Shown here piece by piece: positions 16,504-24,474 of a stretch of 64,000 bases of DNA (its first letter is position 1; the number at the start of each line of letters is the position of its first letter). Location of the stretch: the NCBI RefSeq assembly GCF_008638365.1, contig NZ_VWVU01000006.1, forward strand, positions 124,001-188,000. Reading direction: 5' to 3'. The notes below the pieces were generated by a model that searched no databases, was not told the origin of the DNA, and saw nothing but the letters and a program-made list of their open reading frames with translations. Position numbers and translations under genes: made by a program. This DNA is from Nocardiopsis quinghaiensis. Lineage in GTDB: Bacteria > Actinomycetota > Actinomycetes > Streptosporangiales > Streptosporangiaceae.

Positions 16504-17169
16504 TCAGGCGGCCTGGCCCAGAGCGAGGCGTGCGGCGGTCCGGACGGTGTCGAGGTCGATTCCGAACTCATCGGCGACCACCTCGGGGTCCTCGTCCGCC
16601 TTGAGCATGTCTGCCACGTCGGCCACCCGGACTCCCGAGTCCTCGAAGTAGGGCTGTCCGAAGAACCGGTGTGGATCGATCACGACCCGGTGTGGATCGA
16701 AGACCATCAACCGCAGCTGCTCCGGGTACTCGTCGTCCGCCCACGTGATGTATTCCAGGTAGTCCTGGATGATCTCGCGCATGACGCGCTGACCCGTCTT
16801 GCCCTCGATGATGCCCTCGCCGCCAGCGGTCCGGGAGAAGTCCCCCAGGACGTCCACGCCGTCGGTGGCCAACTCGTGCGCCACCAGCGCGTACGGCCCG
16901 AACTCCTGCCTGAGGCGGTCCAGGGCGGGACGGATGCGCCGTGAACGTACCCCCGCGACCCGTAGCGCACGGAGTACGTGCGCTTCGGCCAGGGCGATGA
17001 ACGGCATGGTGGCCGTCAGCTGGTCAGGACGTCCTGGCAACGCGTGCACCAGAGCGGGCGCGTCGTCGTGTCCATGTGCCCATCCGCTGAGGGTCGTGCG
17101 CTTGTTTCCCAGGTAGCGGGCGGTGTCGGCAACGTTGAGCACGCCCATCGTGAACCTGATGTCGTCCAT
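16504..17169 (-). CDS. DUF433 domain protein (antitoxin-like)
   Basis: 221 aa from ATG 17169. The N-terminus has an HTH-like segment (VADTARYLGNKRTTLSGWAHG). The C-terminal 60 residues match DUF433: RVVIDPHRFFGQPYFEDSGVRVADV then EVVADEFGIDLDTVRTAARLAL. Such proteins act as antitoxins/DNA-binding partners of PIN-like toxins; the toxin downstream here looks broken. The frame continues upstream into a fragment related to the 212-aa gene at 17417, so TTG 17211 or an even longer fusion is possible. Confidence 0.75.
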   Translation of the reverse strand: MDDIRFTMGVLNVADTARYLGNKRTTLSGWAHGHDDAPALVHALPGRPDQLTATMPFIALAEAHVLRALRVAGVRSRRIRPALDRLRQEFGPYALVAHELATDGVDVLGDFSRTAGGEGIIEGKTGQRVMREIIQDYLEYITWADDEYPEQLRLMVFDPHRVVIDPHRFFGQPYFEDSGVRVADVADMLKADEDPEVVADEFGIDLDTVRTAARLALGQAA

Positions 17170-17334
17170 ACCGCCCACTTTACAAACCTCGACGGCTTCG
17201 ACCTTCAGCAATCCGTGGCGGTGGAGGACCCCGGCGACGGTCGCCAGTGCGGAGAGGCATTCGAAGACACCTGCCTTCTCGTCCGTGTCGACGAACCACT
17301 CCCATGAACCAACAGCCTCGGGAGCCCTGAGAAG
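17170..17334 (-). pseudogene. 5' fragment paralogous to the 212-aa gene at 17417-18055, in frame with the DUF433 gene
   Basis: Translation upstream of the DUF433 start gives LLRAPEAVGSWEWFVDTDE and, later, VAGVLHRHGLLKVEAVEV. These match the N-terminus of the neighbouring 212-aa protein (LLRAPSEVGSWLWYVEAF and SVLEKHELLKLHAIEI). There is no credible start codon in this frame, so it looks like a truncated copy left next to, and fused in frame with, the DUF433 gene. Confidence 0.55.
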
Positions 17335-17416
17335 TCCACCCTCAGTTCCCCTCCATGTAGATTCGCGCGCTCCAAGGAATGATGACCGCCTCGTCAGACC
17401 AACGGTTCTGTGGTAA

Positions 17417-18055
17417 TCACAACCTGTCAGTGGAGTTCATGGCCAAGCCATCCACAAGGTCTTCGGGGTCCGGGCGCTTGATCCAGAAGCCCTCCGATAC
17501 ACCGAAGTACGTACTCTCCCCATTCTCAGTCTCGGCCTGGAGCTCCTTCTCCACCTCTTCGAGGGCTGCGGCCAAGCGCGGCGCGTTCTGGCCATAGACC
17601 TCGGGGTGAGAGTGACCCGAGAAGTCGTACCAGGACCAGATGTCGTGGTGAACACTGATCTGCACCTGGATCTCATCAGGATCGGGAGAGACCGTCAGAT
17701 TGACGAGTTGATGTTCCTGGCGCCTTCTGCCGCTCGCGTCGATCCATATCCCGGTGCTGACCGTGTCGATATGGGCGACATGCGCATTGGGGAATCCAGA
17801 AGGTCGACTCTGATGCACGAACTTCGCATACAGGGGATCGGTGAACGGAATACCCGGAGCTACCTTTGTCCAGATCCCGATCTTACCCTTTCCATATTCA
17901 TTCCAGCAGATTTCTATGGCATGTAACTTGAGAAGTTCGTGCTTTTCCAGAACACTCGCCACCCTGGCGACAACAACGATGTTGGGCTTCTTGAATGCCT
18001 CGACATACCACAGCCACGAACCGACTTCACTGGGCGCTCGCAGGAGGGTTGACAT
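17417..18055 (-). CDS. Hypothetical protein downstream of toxin/immunity array
   Basis: 212 aa starting MSTLLRAPSEVGSWLWYVEA. Aromatic and acidic, with no membrane helix; includes VQISVHHDIWSWYDFSGHSHPEVYG. Family not recognised. AT-richer codon use than the flanking core genes, as in the toxin/immunity region it adjoins, and a truncated paralogue lies next to it. It could be a displaced immunity protein, but nothing in the sequence proves that. Confidence 0.6.
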   Translation of the reverse strand: MSTLLRAPSEVGSWLWYVEAFKKPNIVVVARVASVLEKHELLKLHAIEICWNEYGKGKIGIWTKVAPGIPFTDPLYAKFVHQSRPSGFPNAHVAHIDTVSTGIWIDASGRRRQEHQLVNLTVSPDPDEIQVQISVHHDIWSWYDFSGHSHPEVYGQNAPRLAAALEEVEKELQAETENGESTYFGVSEGFWIKRPDPEDLVDGLAMNSTDRL

Positions 18056-18197
18056 CAGTCCTCCCTAACTATTCGGGTAGATGGAGGTACCGGAGAGGAA
18101 GTCGAGAGTTCCTTACTGGAATAGATACAAAAGAAGGCTTCCCTCAACCTCAACAGAATCGCAAAGGAGGGCACGATCGAGATACCGACCTCCTGAT

Positions 18198-18737
18198 TCA
18201 AACCTCATCCGAGATTTTCACGCCTGGAGCCCCGTTGTCCTGGAACCACTCAGCGAGCTCCGTCCCGCTGATGACGTGGGGCTCACTTTCCGTGCCGACG
18301 TCTACGGTCCCTTTGACCCAACCGCCGGCTCCAACCATCCTACATCCAAGGACTTTGGCCTCCTTGAAGACGGTACTTCCGGAAGTCCCGCCAGGACCGA
18401 ACCACACGCCTGACAGATCTGATTCACGCAGGTCCGTCTCGTGCATCCATACTGCGTTGAAGTGCGCATCTCTGAAGCATGAACCGACGGTTTCAGCACG
18501 GTAGAACTTGGCGCCAACGAACGATGCCCTGGTGAAATCTGCTTCCCGCGCCTCGCACTCCGACAGGTCAGCCTTGAGGAAGTTCGCATCGACGAACTTT
18601 GAGCCATTAAGGATGGCCGCAATGAGTTCCGAATTCGAGAAGTCACATCCATTGAAGACGCAATCTCTGAGATCCGTTTAAATGAAATACAAGTATCTCA
18701 TGGGGGTTCCCGACAAGTCGGTCCCTCGCAGATCCAT
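18198..18737 (-). pseudogene. Pentapeptide-repeat protein gene with in-frame TAA at codon 20
   Basis: From ATG 18737, with AGGGGAGGAG upstream, the frame reads MDLRGTDLSG, then a TAA at 18680-18678, and continues in the same frame without any shift for 160 codons of clear pentapeptide repeats (TDLRDCVFNGCDFSN, ADLSECEAREADFTR). The stop occupies one position of a repeat, so this is a nonsense mutation of an otherwise intact gene. An IS element lies 46 bp upstream of the start, between gene and promoter. Pentapeptide proteins mimic DNA or act as immunity/resistance proteins. Confidence 0.75.
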
Positions 18738-18783
18738 CGTGGACGCGCCAAGCTCCTCCCCTCGATCCCCGCGCGTGTTCAGT

Positions 18784-19761
18784 GAGGTTTTCTCAGTGAG
18801 TTCTATTTCCATGCGTTGTTGAGGACCAGAGCGGCTTGGGCGATGGCTCCGATCCGGCCAGGGCTCAGCGTGATGTGTTTCAGGGCCCGCCAGCGCTGCT
18901 TCAGCTCGGCGGCGGCTCGTTCGCCCAGGGCCCGAACACAGCGTAGGAGCCGGTTGTGAGCACGGTTGTCGCTGGTCATCGGGCTGGGAATGTCGGGGTG
19001 GGGGCGTAGCGGGGTGTGTACACCGATTCCGGCCCCGAGGTAGCCCACGTCCGCCAGGGTGGGCAGTCCTTGTGCCGCGGCGGGGTAGAGCGCGGGCAGA
19101 GCGTGGATGCGGGCGCAGGTCAGATCATGGTGCGATCCGGGCTCGACGTCGGAGACCCACAGTGGGGTGCCGTCGGGAGCGGCCAGGAACTGCACGTTTC
19201 CGGCGAAGCGCTTGGCCTTGCCCGAGTACCAGGCGTCGTTGCCCTTGTCGTTGGTGCCGGCGACGCGATCGCAGTTGATGAGGGTGCCGTCCAGGATCAC
19301 GTGGCCCATGCCCTGTTCGCGGCACTGCCGGAGGGTGTGGTGCAGGTCGGGGGCTTGGTCGGCCAGGACGTCGATGGCCTCGTGCAGGTAGCGGTAGCCG
19401 GTGGCCTGGGAGATGCCCGCGTTGTGGGCCAGAGGGTGCACGGGTCCTGCTTCGCGGAACCAGCGCAGGGCGAGAAGTGCTTGGCGGAACGGGCCCAGAG
19501 CACGGGAGCCTTGCGGGGTGCCGATCAGGCGGCGGTGTGCGGCCAGGTGCCGGGCGAGGAGCTCGACTACGTGGCGGGGGACGTCGAGCATGGCAGAATA
19601 GGGAACCAACGTGAGGCCTCTGGTTCAGTGGACGATCTTGTGGAAGAGAACCGTCCTACCAGGGGCTTCACGTCTGCGTGGGGTGATTCCCCAATGTCTG
19701 CTTCTGTCTCTTTCGTGCACTTGATCCGGTTTTCTGGTTCGTGTTTCGCTGAGAAAACCTC
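18784..19761 (-). mobile_element. IS5-family-like insertion sequence, 978 bp
   Basis: Terminal inverted repeats GAGGTTTTCTCAG (18784-18796) and CTGAGAAAACCTC (19749-19761) are identical over 13 bp and flanked by the direct repeat AGT (18781-18783 and 19762-19764), which fits the 3-bp ANT duplication of the ISL2 group of IS5. It contains one transposase gene. Removing it restores continuous sequence between a 31-codon reading frame and the pentapeptide gene. Confidence 0.85.
18803..19591 (-). CDS. IS5-family DDE transposase
   Basis: 262 aa from ATG 19591. N-terminal HTH region (HNAGISQATGYRYLHEAIDVLADQ) then a DDE catalytic core: VILDGTLINCDRV, LADVGYLGAGIGV, and the helix around ALGERAAAELKQRW with the Glu. 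Length and layout fit DDE_Tnp_4-type IS5 transposases. No frameshift is seen, so the element may be active. Confidence 0.9.
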   Translation of the reverse strand: MLDVPRHVVELLARHLAAHRRLIGTPQGSRALGPFRQALLALRWFREAGPVHPLAHNAGISQATGYRYLHEAIDVLADQAPDLHHTLRQCREQGMGHVILDGTLINCDRVAGTNDKGNDAWYSGKAKRFAGNVQFLAAPDGTPLWVSDVEPGSHHDLTCARIHALPALYPAAAQGLPTLADVGYLGAGIGVHTPLRPHPDIPSPMTSDNRAHNRLLRCVRALGERAAAELKQRWRALKHITLSPGRIGAIAQAALVLNNAWK

Positions 19762-19763
19762 AG

Positions 19764-19859
19764 TCAGTCAATGTATGACTGGATGTCCAATGCGGCATCA
19801 TTATCGACCGGCAGGGTAGCGGCCTCGTACATCGCTTCAGGCTCACTCTCCTTTGTCAT
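19764..19859 (-). CDS. Short acidic reading frame (31 aa) ending at the IS insertion point
   Basis: ATG 19859 with GGAGG 5 nt upstream, encoding MTKESEPEAMYEAATL... and ending ...IQSYID at a TGA whose last base is the target duplication of the IS. It overlaps the end of the duplicated toxin-linker frame. It could be a real small protein, or the stub of a recombined cassette. Low confidence. Confidence 0.3.
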   Translation of the reverse strand: MTKESEPEAMYEAATLPVDNDAALDIQSYID

Positions 19860-19867
19860 CGTCGCCT

Positions 19868-20092
19868 CCGGTGCCGGTGTGGTCCTGGGGCGGATCGTCG
19901 CCGCCGCTATCGCTGCCGCCGCCGGTGGTGGGTTCGGGGCGCTCCGATTCCTCGCGCGGACCGCCCGTGCCCTCCTGATCGTCGTCGCGACGCTGGGTCA
20001 GGTCGTCACCCTGATCGCCCTCGACGTCCTCATCGCGACGTGGGGGACGCTCCTCGCCGCGGGGCGCATCGGTCTCACCCCGCTGGGACTCG
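19868..20092 (-). repeat. 225-bp copy of the toxin linker (orphan cassette)
   Basis: Aligned without gaps to 21640-21864 inside the large toxin gene, with only scattered substitutions. On the minus strand it encodes RRDEDVEGDQGDD ... RRDDDQEGTGGPREESERPEP, nearly the toxin linker, then stops soon after in DDDKGE. It has lost both the secretion part and the nuclease part, so it is the conserved recombination segment of a former toxin cassette. Confidence 0.85.
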
Positions 20093-20155
20093 GTCCCCGG
20101 ACTCGGGAGAGAGATGATTCCTCTCCCAGATAGAGGACTTCAGGGATTCAAAGGA

Positions 20156-20503
20156 TCAGTCCAATCGGGGCCTGTAAACGAGGGGTCGGTCGTCACTGTC
20201 AAAGCGAGAGGCAATCTCCCATCTTGTTCTCTCGGAAATCAGATCGAAGATAAACTGCATTTTCTCGGGACTGTCAGACCACGTGGCCCAAAATACATCT
20301 ATGGCCGCACTGCATGGCCCTGACAAGACTTCTTCGACGTGCACATCGATTTCACCTATGCGTTCATCTCCGGATGCAATCCGAAACTCGAAGGTTTCGG
20401 TGGCATTAGTCCACTCCTGCACCAATTCAGGGAATCTGCGCAATACAGAAGCGACTTCGCCAGGGTCAGCGGAAACCTCAATAAACTCAACTCTCGACAA
20501 CAT
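20156..20503 (-). CDS. Immunity-like protein 2 (paralogue of the toxin-adjacent gene)
   Basis: 115 aa from ATG 20503; AGGAGGA abuts that ATG, so the next codon (TTG) may be the true start. Its C-terminal half (AIDVFWATWSDSPEKMQFIFDL then RWEIASRFDSDDRPLVYRP) is clearly related to the protein encoded at 20708-21037 (AVDVYGTSRENAKENAHSFF then WRLALGFDDNDLPIIERP). It follows a toxin-tip remnant, as displaced immunity genes do. AT-richer than the core genes. Confidence 0.65.
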   Translation of the reverse strand: MLSRVEFIEVSADPGEVASVLRRFPELVQEWTNATETFEFRIASGDERIGEIDVHVEEVLSGPCSAAIDVFWATWSDSPEKMQFIFDLISERTRWEIASRFDSDDRPLVYRPRLD

Positions 20504-20707
20504 TCCTCCTAAGGCCAAACGATAGTGTAGCCGCCGCCGATTACAACTACCTCGCTCAGGTCTCCCACCATAGTTGAACATCCCCTTCCCGAGCCTCTCC
20601 ACGGCGGACTCTTGGGAAGTTCCCAGGTGCCTCACGTCAAACACCATCCGACGCGACTGCCCTCTCGCGCTTCTAATGTTTCGCTCGAAAGACCTTGCGC
20701 CATTTTT
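20504..20707 (-). pseudogene. Orphan toxin C-terminal tip, frameshifted
   Basis: After the first immunity gene the DNA encodes FERNIRSARGQSRRMVFDVRH and LGTSQESAVERLGKGMFNYGG, aligning with the end of the large toxin (NSIIQNLRKGREQSSRLVMD ... YGGDLDEVIIIG). One extra G in GGTGGGAG shifts the frame; restoring it gives DLSEVVVIGGGYTIVWP and a stop, matching the toxin terminus EYVISWP. Only about the last 65 residues of the nuclease domain remain. Confidence 0.75.
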
Positions 20708-21037
20708 CTACTCCGGAAATATGGGTGGGCGTTCAATGATGGGAAGGTCGTTGTCGTCGAAACCCAGAGCCAGGCGCCATGGCGTAGCCTCAGCAAGTCG
20801 ATCGAAGAATGAATGAGCGTTTTCCTTGGCATTCTCTCGCGAGGTTCCGTATACATCCACTGCTGTGGTGAAGCCGTCGTAGATGTCAAGTTCCTCTACA
20901 TCCAAGACCAAGTCACTGATCCGGATCTCCATGACGCCGCCACTGCGCCCAGGGGAAATCGAGGCTCCCAAGTCCCGCATTAGTGAAACAACATCTTCCG
21001 GTTTCACTGAAATCATAATTGTTTCCGAGTGTGCCAT
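20708..21037 (-). CDS. Cognate immunity protein of the polymorphic toxin
   Basis: 109 aa from ATG 21037, 13 nt after the toxin stop. Small, acidic and soluble: ISVKPEDVVSLMRDLGA, VLDVEELDIYDGFTTAVDVYG, WRLALGFDDNDLPIIERPP. Position directly behind the toxin, small size and a diverged paralogue in the same array identify it as the immunity gene. Binding to the nuclease domain is inferred. Confidence 0.7.
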   Translation of the reverse strand: MAHSETIMISVKPEDVVSLMRDLGASISPGRSGGVMEIRISDLVLDVEELDIYDGFTTAVDVYGTSRENAKENAHSFFDRLAEATPWRLALGFDDNDLPIIERPPIFPE

Positions 21038-21050
21038 TACATCAACTTTC

Positions 21051-23465
21051 TCATGGCCATGAAATGACGTATTCATTTCCAATGATGATAACTTCGTCGA
21101 GATCACCCCCGTACCGGCGGAGCGAATCCCGGAGTGCCGATATCGCCGTTTCCTGTGGTGTATTGACGGAGCGGACATCCATGACAAGCCGACTCGACTG
21201 CTCGCGACCCTTTCGAAGATTTTGGATGATCGAGTTCTTTGAGGCCCTCTCCGGCGTCTTGAACTCGATAGTCACGTCTCTTCCAACAACCACGGAATCC
21301 GGTGACTTCACGCCATCGGACCGGGCGACATCCACCGACTTTACCTCGATCCCGTACTCATGCAGGTATTCCGCGATGGCCTGTTCCTTGTCGTCGTAGT
21401 ACTCCCAACCCTTACCAACCCGGTCGCGCAATTCATTCACCGTGGGCTGGTTGTACCTCGCGGGGTCGACGTCCTCAGGCCGGGGAATTCGATCATCGAG
21501 CTCCACCTTGTCAGGAAAGACGTCCAGCAACCTCTCCTGGTTGCCGATCCCCGTTTCGCCTTCCTCGTCTTGCTCATCCCGACCCGCGGTCTGATCATCA
21601 GGCCCACTGTCGCCGTCGCTGTTATCCTCGTCATCGTCTCCGGTGCCGGTGCGGTCCCGGGGCGGCTCATCACCGCCGCCCTCGCTGCCGCCGCCGGTGG
21701 CGGGTTCGGGGCGCTCCTGTTCCTCACGTGGACCGCCCGTGCCCTCCTGATCGTCGTCGCGGCGCTGGATGGGGTCGTCACCCTGATCGCCCTCGACGTC
21801 CTCATCGCGGCGCAGGGGACGTTCCTCGTCGCGGGATGCGTGGGTCTCACCCGGCTGGGACTCGCTGTCCGGACGCGGGGCCGAAGACGGAGCGCCGGAC
21901 TTCTCCTCGGGTCCGCTCGGCGCGCCCGCACCATCCCCCTCCGAACGTGGTCTACCGCTGTCCTGGGGCTGCGGGGTGTCACCGCGCTGCGGCGCGGGCG
22001 GGCTCTGGGATGGCCGGTCCCCGCCGCCGTCGGGCACGGGGGTGTTCGGGGTGGAGGAGAGCGGGCGGTACCGGTTGGGGTCCAGCAACGACTCGTTCAG
22101 TTCGGTGAGCGGGTTCTCGAAGCGCTCACCGGTGGGGCGGCTGCCCTCCCCGGCGTTCGGCAGCGGGCTGCTGGGCCACTCCCCCGTCCCCGGTCCTCCC
22201 TGCGACGTGGACTTGTCGGAGCCGTCGGAGCCGGAACCGCCAGAGTCACCAGAGCCCTCGGAACCGTCCGAGCCGTCCGAGGGCATACCGCCGGAGCCGC
22301 CCACCCCTGCTCCGGCGACGATCTTGAGAGCTTTGAGGGGAAGCCCGACGGTCATCATCGCCGCGTTGGCGCCGATGGTGGTGTTGGAGTAGGCGGTGCC
22401 GTCCTCGCGCGTGGACCAGGCGGTGTGCCCCTCCCACAACTCGTCCTTGCTGGCATCGAGGTTGTCGGTCCACCGGTCCCACCCCGCGCCCCACCCCTCC
22501 CGGCCGCCCGCTCCCGGATCCCACAGCCACCCCTGGTCGTCGTGGATACCGACCAGGGCGGCCGCGTCCATCCCCGCGTCGCCCCAGGCCGCCTTGGCGT
22601 TCTCCCAGCGACCCGAGGCATCGAAGCGCCATCCGTTGTCGGGGTGCCAGTACCCGAGCTTGGTCGTCAGCCCCACCGCCGACCCCCACAGCGCGTCGGT
22701 GACCACCGTGTCCCAGAGCGCCTGGCCCTTGTCGTTGCCCCAGTCCATCTGGGAGGGGTGGAACTCGCTGCCCGCCCACGCCGCGGCGTCGTCGGCGAAA
22801 CCGTTCACGCCCTCGAAACTGAACGCGGTCTCCAGGGAGAGGTCGCGCTCGCCGGCGTCGGTGGGCAGCCCGTAGACGAGCACGCCGTCCCCGCCCGCCT
22901 GGCCGGGCGAGGCGTAGGCGGGACCGTCGAAGACCGCCGAGATCCGGGAGGCGCAGTCGTTCTCGGCCTCGTTGAACGTGGCCCAGGCGGCGTTGACCTC
23001 GTCCTTGAGGCGGATGTTCTCCGTCAGCGCCCACTCGTCGGTCTTCTCGTCCTCGGTCAGCCACCACACCTTCTCGTCGTGGTGCCGGTTCCAGAAGCCC
23101 TGGGCCTCGATCCGCAGGGTGTTGAGCGATCTCCGCGCGGTCTTGGCGGCCTCGGCCAGGTCCTCCAGGGCTGCGGCGACGGTGGCCAGGTCGCTGGAGA
23201 TGTCCTCGCCCTTGGTCACCACCGGGTCCATCTTGGAAAAGAGCGACTCGCTCTCGGGGGCCTCGTAGTGGGCCTGGAGGCCCTGCCATGTGGAACGCAG
23301 GTCCTCGGCCCCGCCGAAGAGGTCCTCACCGCCGGTGCGCAGCGCCTCGGCCGCGTAGTTGAGGGACCACACGTCGGTCAGCGGATAGGGGATGGCCTCG
23401 GGGTCGATGAGCGTGAACATGTTCGGGTCCACGCCGTCCTGGGGCTGGGTGGGTTCGAAACTCAC
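21051..23465 (-). CDS. Polymorphic secreted toxin with WXG/LXG-like N-terminus and CdiA-type nuclease C-terminus
   Basis: 804 aa from GTG 23465 (GGAAGG 7 nt upstream). Residues 1-200 are helical and resemble ESX/LXG secretion domains; 200-375 is Trp-rich (PSQMDWGNDKGQALWDTVV, GWLWDPGAGGREGWGAGWD); 380-640 is a Gly/Ser/Asp/Pro linker; the last 160 residues form the toxin. Asp723 and Glu734-Phe-Lys736 in SPDSVVVGRDVTIEFK make a PD-(D/E)xK nuclease signature as in CdiA C-terminal tRNases. It is expected to be exported by the type VII system and to cut nucleic acid in competitors. The same linker recurs at 19868. Confidence 0.8.
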   Translation of the reverse strand: MSFEPTQPQDGVDPNMFTLIDPEAIPYPLTDVWSLNYAAEALRTGGEDLFGGAEDLRSTWQGLQAHYEAPESESLFSKMDPVVTKGEDISSDLATVAAALEDLAEAAKTARRSLNTLRIEAQGFWNRHHDEKVWWLTEDEKTDEWALTENIRLKDEVNAAWATFNEAENDCASRISAVFDGPAYASPGQAGGDGVLVYGLPTDAGERDLSLETAFSFEGVNGFADDAAAWAGSEFHPSQMDWGNDKGQALWDTVVTDALWGSAVGLTTKLGYWHPDNGWRFDASGRWENAKAAWGDAGMDAAALVGIHDDQGWLWDPGAGGREGWGAGWDRWTDNLDASKDELWEGHTAWSTREDGTAYSNTTIGANAAMMTVGLPLKALKIVAGAGVGGSGGMPSDGSDGSEGSGDSGGSGSDGSDKSTSQGGPGTGEWPSSPLPNAGEGSRPTGERFENPLTELNESLLDPNRYRPLSSTPNTPVPDGGGDRPSQSPPAPQRGDTPQPQDSGRPRSEGDGAGAPSGPEEKSGAPSSAPRPDSESQPGETHASRDEERPLRRDEDVEGDQGDDPIQRRDDDQEGTGGPREEQERPEPATGGGSEGGGDEPPRDRTGTGDDDEDNSDGDSGPDDQTAGRDEQDEEGETGIGNQERLLDVFPDKVELDDRIPRPEDVDPARYNQPTVNELRDRVGKGWEYYDDKEQAIAEYLHEYGIEVKSVDVARSDGVKSPDSVVVGRDVTIEFKTPERASKNSIIQNLRKGREQSSRLVMDVRSVNTPQETAISALRDSLRRYGGDLDEVIIIGNEYVISWP
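21640..21864 (-). repeat. Toxin linker segment duplicated at 19868-20092
   Basis: Parent copy of the 225-bp direct repeat, lying inside the toxin gene just before the variable nuclease region. Its position at the boundary between conserved and variable parts is where cassette exchange by homologous recombination is expected. Confidence 0.8.
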
Positions 23466-23514
23466 CAGGGGGCCTTCCGTGGGGGCGGGGAGGGATGGGG
23501 GACGGGGCGTCGGC

Positions 23515-23850
23515 TCAGAGGTCGAGGTTGTCGCCGGTGCCCGCCTGCCCTTGGGCCTCGGCGGCCATCTCCTCCTGGCCCTCGCTGTAGGCCAGGGCGG
23601 CGTCGTTGGCTCCCTGGAGGCAGGAGAGGCTGCGGGTGAACATGGCGTCGGTCTTGCCGGTGAAGTGGTCGAGGAACCCGGCCAGGGCGGTCTCCACGGG
23701 CGGGCTCTTGGCGTTGTTCAGCGCCATGTCGATCCCGTCGGCGGTGGAGTCGATGGTGGAGGAGAACCCGCCTCCCTCCAGGCCGAGCTGGTCGCCGAGG
23801 TCGGTCAGGACCAGCGCGACCCCGTAGACGTCGATGTTCCACTGACTCAC
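23515..23850 (-). CDS. DUF6507-like small helical protein of the toxin operon
   Basis: 111 aa starting MSQWNIDVYGVALVLTDLGD; ATG 23850 overlaps the stop of the gene before it (ATGA). The length, helical pattern and position just before a WXG-type toxin fit the small ESX-like partner proteins (DUF6507 type) thought to assist secretion. No catalytic motif. Confidence 0.65.
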   Translation of the reverse strand: MSQWNIDVYGVALVLTDLGDQLGLEGGGFSSTIDSTADGIDMALNNAKSPPVETALAGFLDHFTGKTDAMFTRSLSCLQGANDAALAYSEGQEEMAAEAQGQAGTGDNLDL

Positions 23851-24170
23851 CGGCCGTCTCCCTTCGGGGAGGCGGTGAACCGGTGCGGGTGGAACGCGGC
23901 CCCGGGACCGGCCGCCGGAGCGGAGGCGGCCGAGCGGTGGGCCTCCGCCGTGCTCTGCTCGGTGACGTGGGCCTGGAGCAGGTTCAACGAGGCGCGCACA
24001 CCCCGGACCGTCCTGGCCATACGTTCCCCGACGGGCTTGACGGAGGTTTCGTCCGGCTCCGGGGCGGTGGGCGGTGCCTGTCCCGCCGAGTCCTCGTCAG
24101 CGGGTGCCGGGTGCCGGGGTCCGGTGGTGGAGACACTCCCGGCTGACGGCTCGACCAGCTCGAACTTCAT
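23847..24170 (-). CDS. Hypothetical first gene of the toxin operon
   Basis: 107 aa from ATG 24170, with GGAGG 9 nt upstream. The N-terminal half is acidic and Pro-rich; the C-terminal half (RMARTVRGVRASLNLLQAHVTEQSTAEAH) forms a single amphipathic helix. Probably another ESX-associated partner or chaperone; family not recognised. Confidence 0.55.
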   Translation of the reverse strand: MKFELVEPSAGSVSTTGPRHPAPADEDSAGQAPPTAPEPDETSVKPVGERMARTVRGVRASLNLLQAHVTEQSTAEAHRSAASAPAAGPGAAFHPHRFTASPKGDGR

Positions 24171-24474
24171 CCAGCGACACCTCCTGCGCTTGTTTCTCCT
24201 GCGTTCTTTTCGTCGACACCACACGCTTTCAGCGCACTGCCGTAGAGCAGTATGCGCATATGGGATGACACTTCACGATCGGTTTTGGTTCGAGGAAAAG
24301 TCGCATTCGCGATGGTCAGGAGATGGATTCCCGGCCGCCGGGCAGGAACGCGCAGATGAGAACGGTGGGCGTGACGCGCGCCACTTTCACCGCACGGGAG
24401 AAAGGTCCCGGGCAATCGGGCAGTGCGCGAGGACCACGTACGTCCCTTTCCCGGAGATCGCTCCCGTCCCCCTG
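24171..24474. other. Gap of about 300 nt upstream of the toxin operon
   Basis: No gene supported. It should contain the promoter for the minus-strand operon that begins at 24170; the part from 24200 to 24320 is AT-richer, but I cannot pick -10 and -35 boxes with confidence. Confidence 0.35.
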
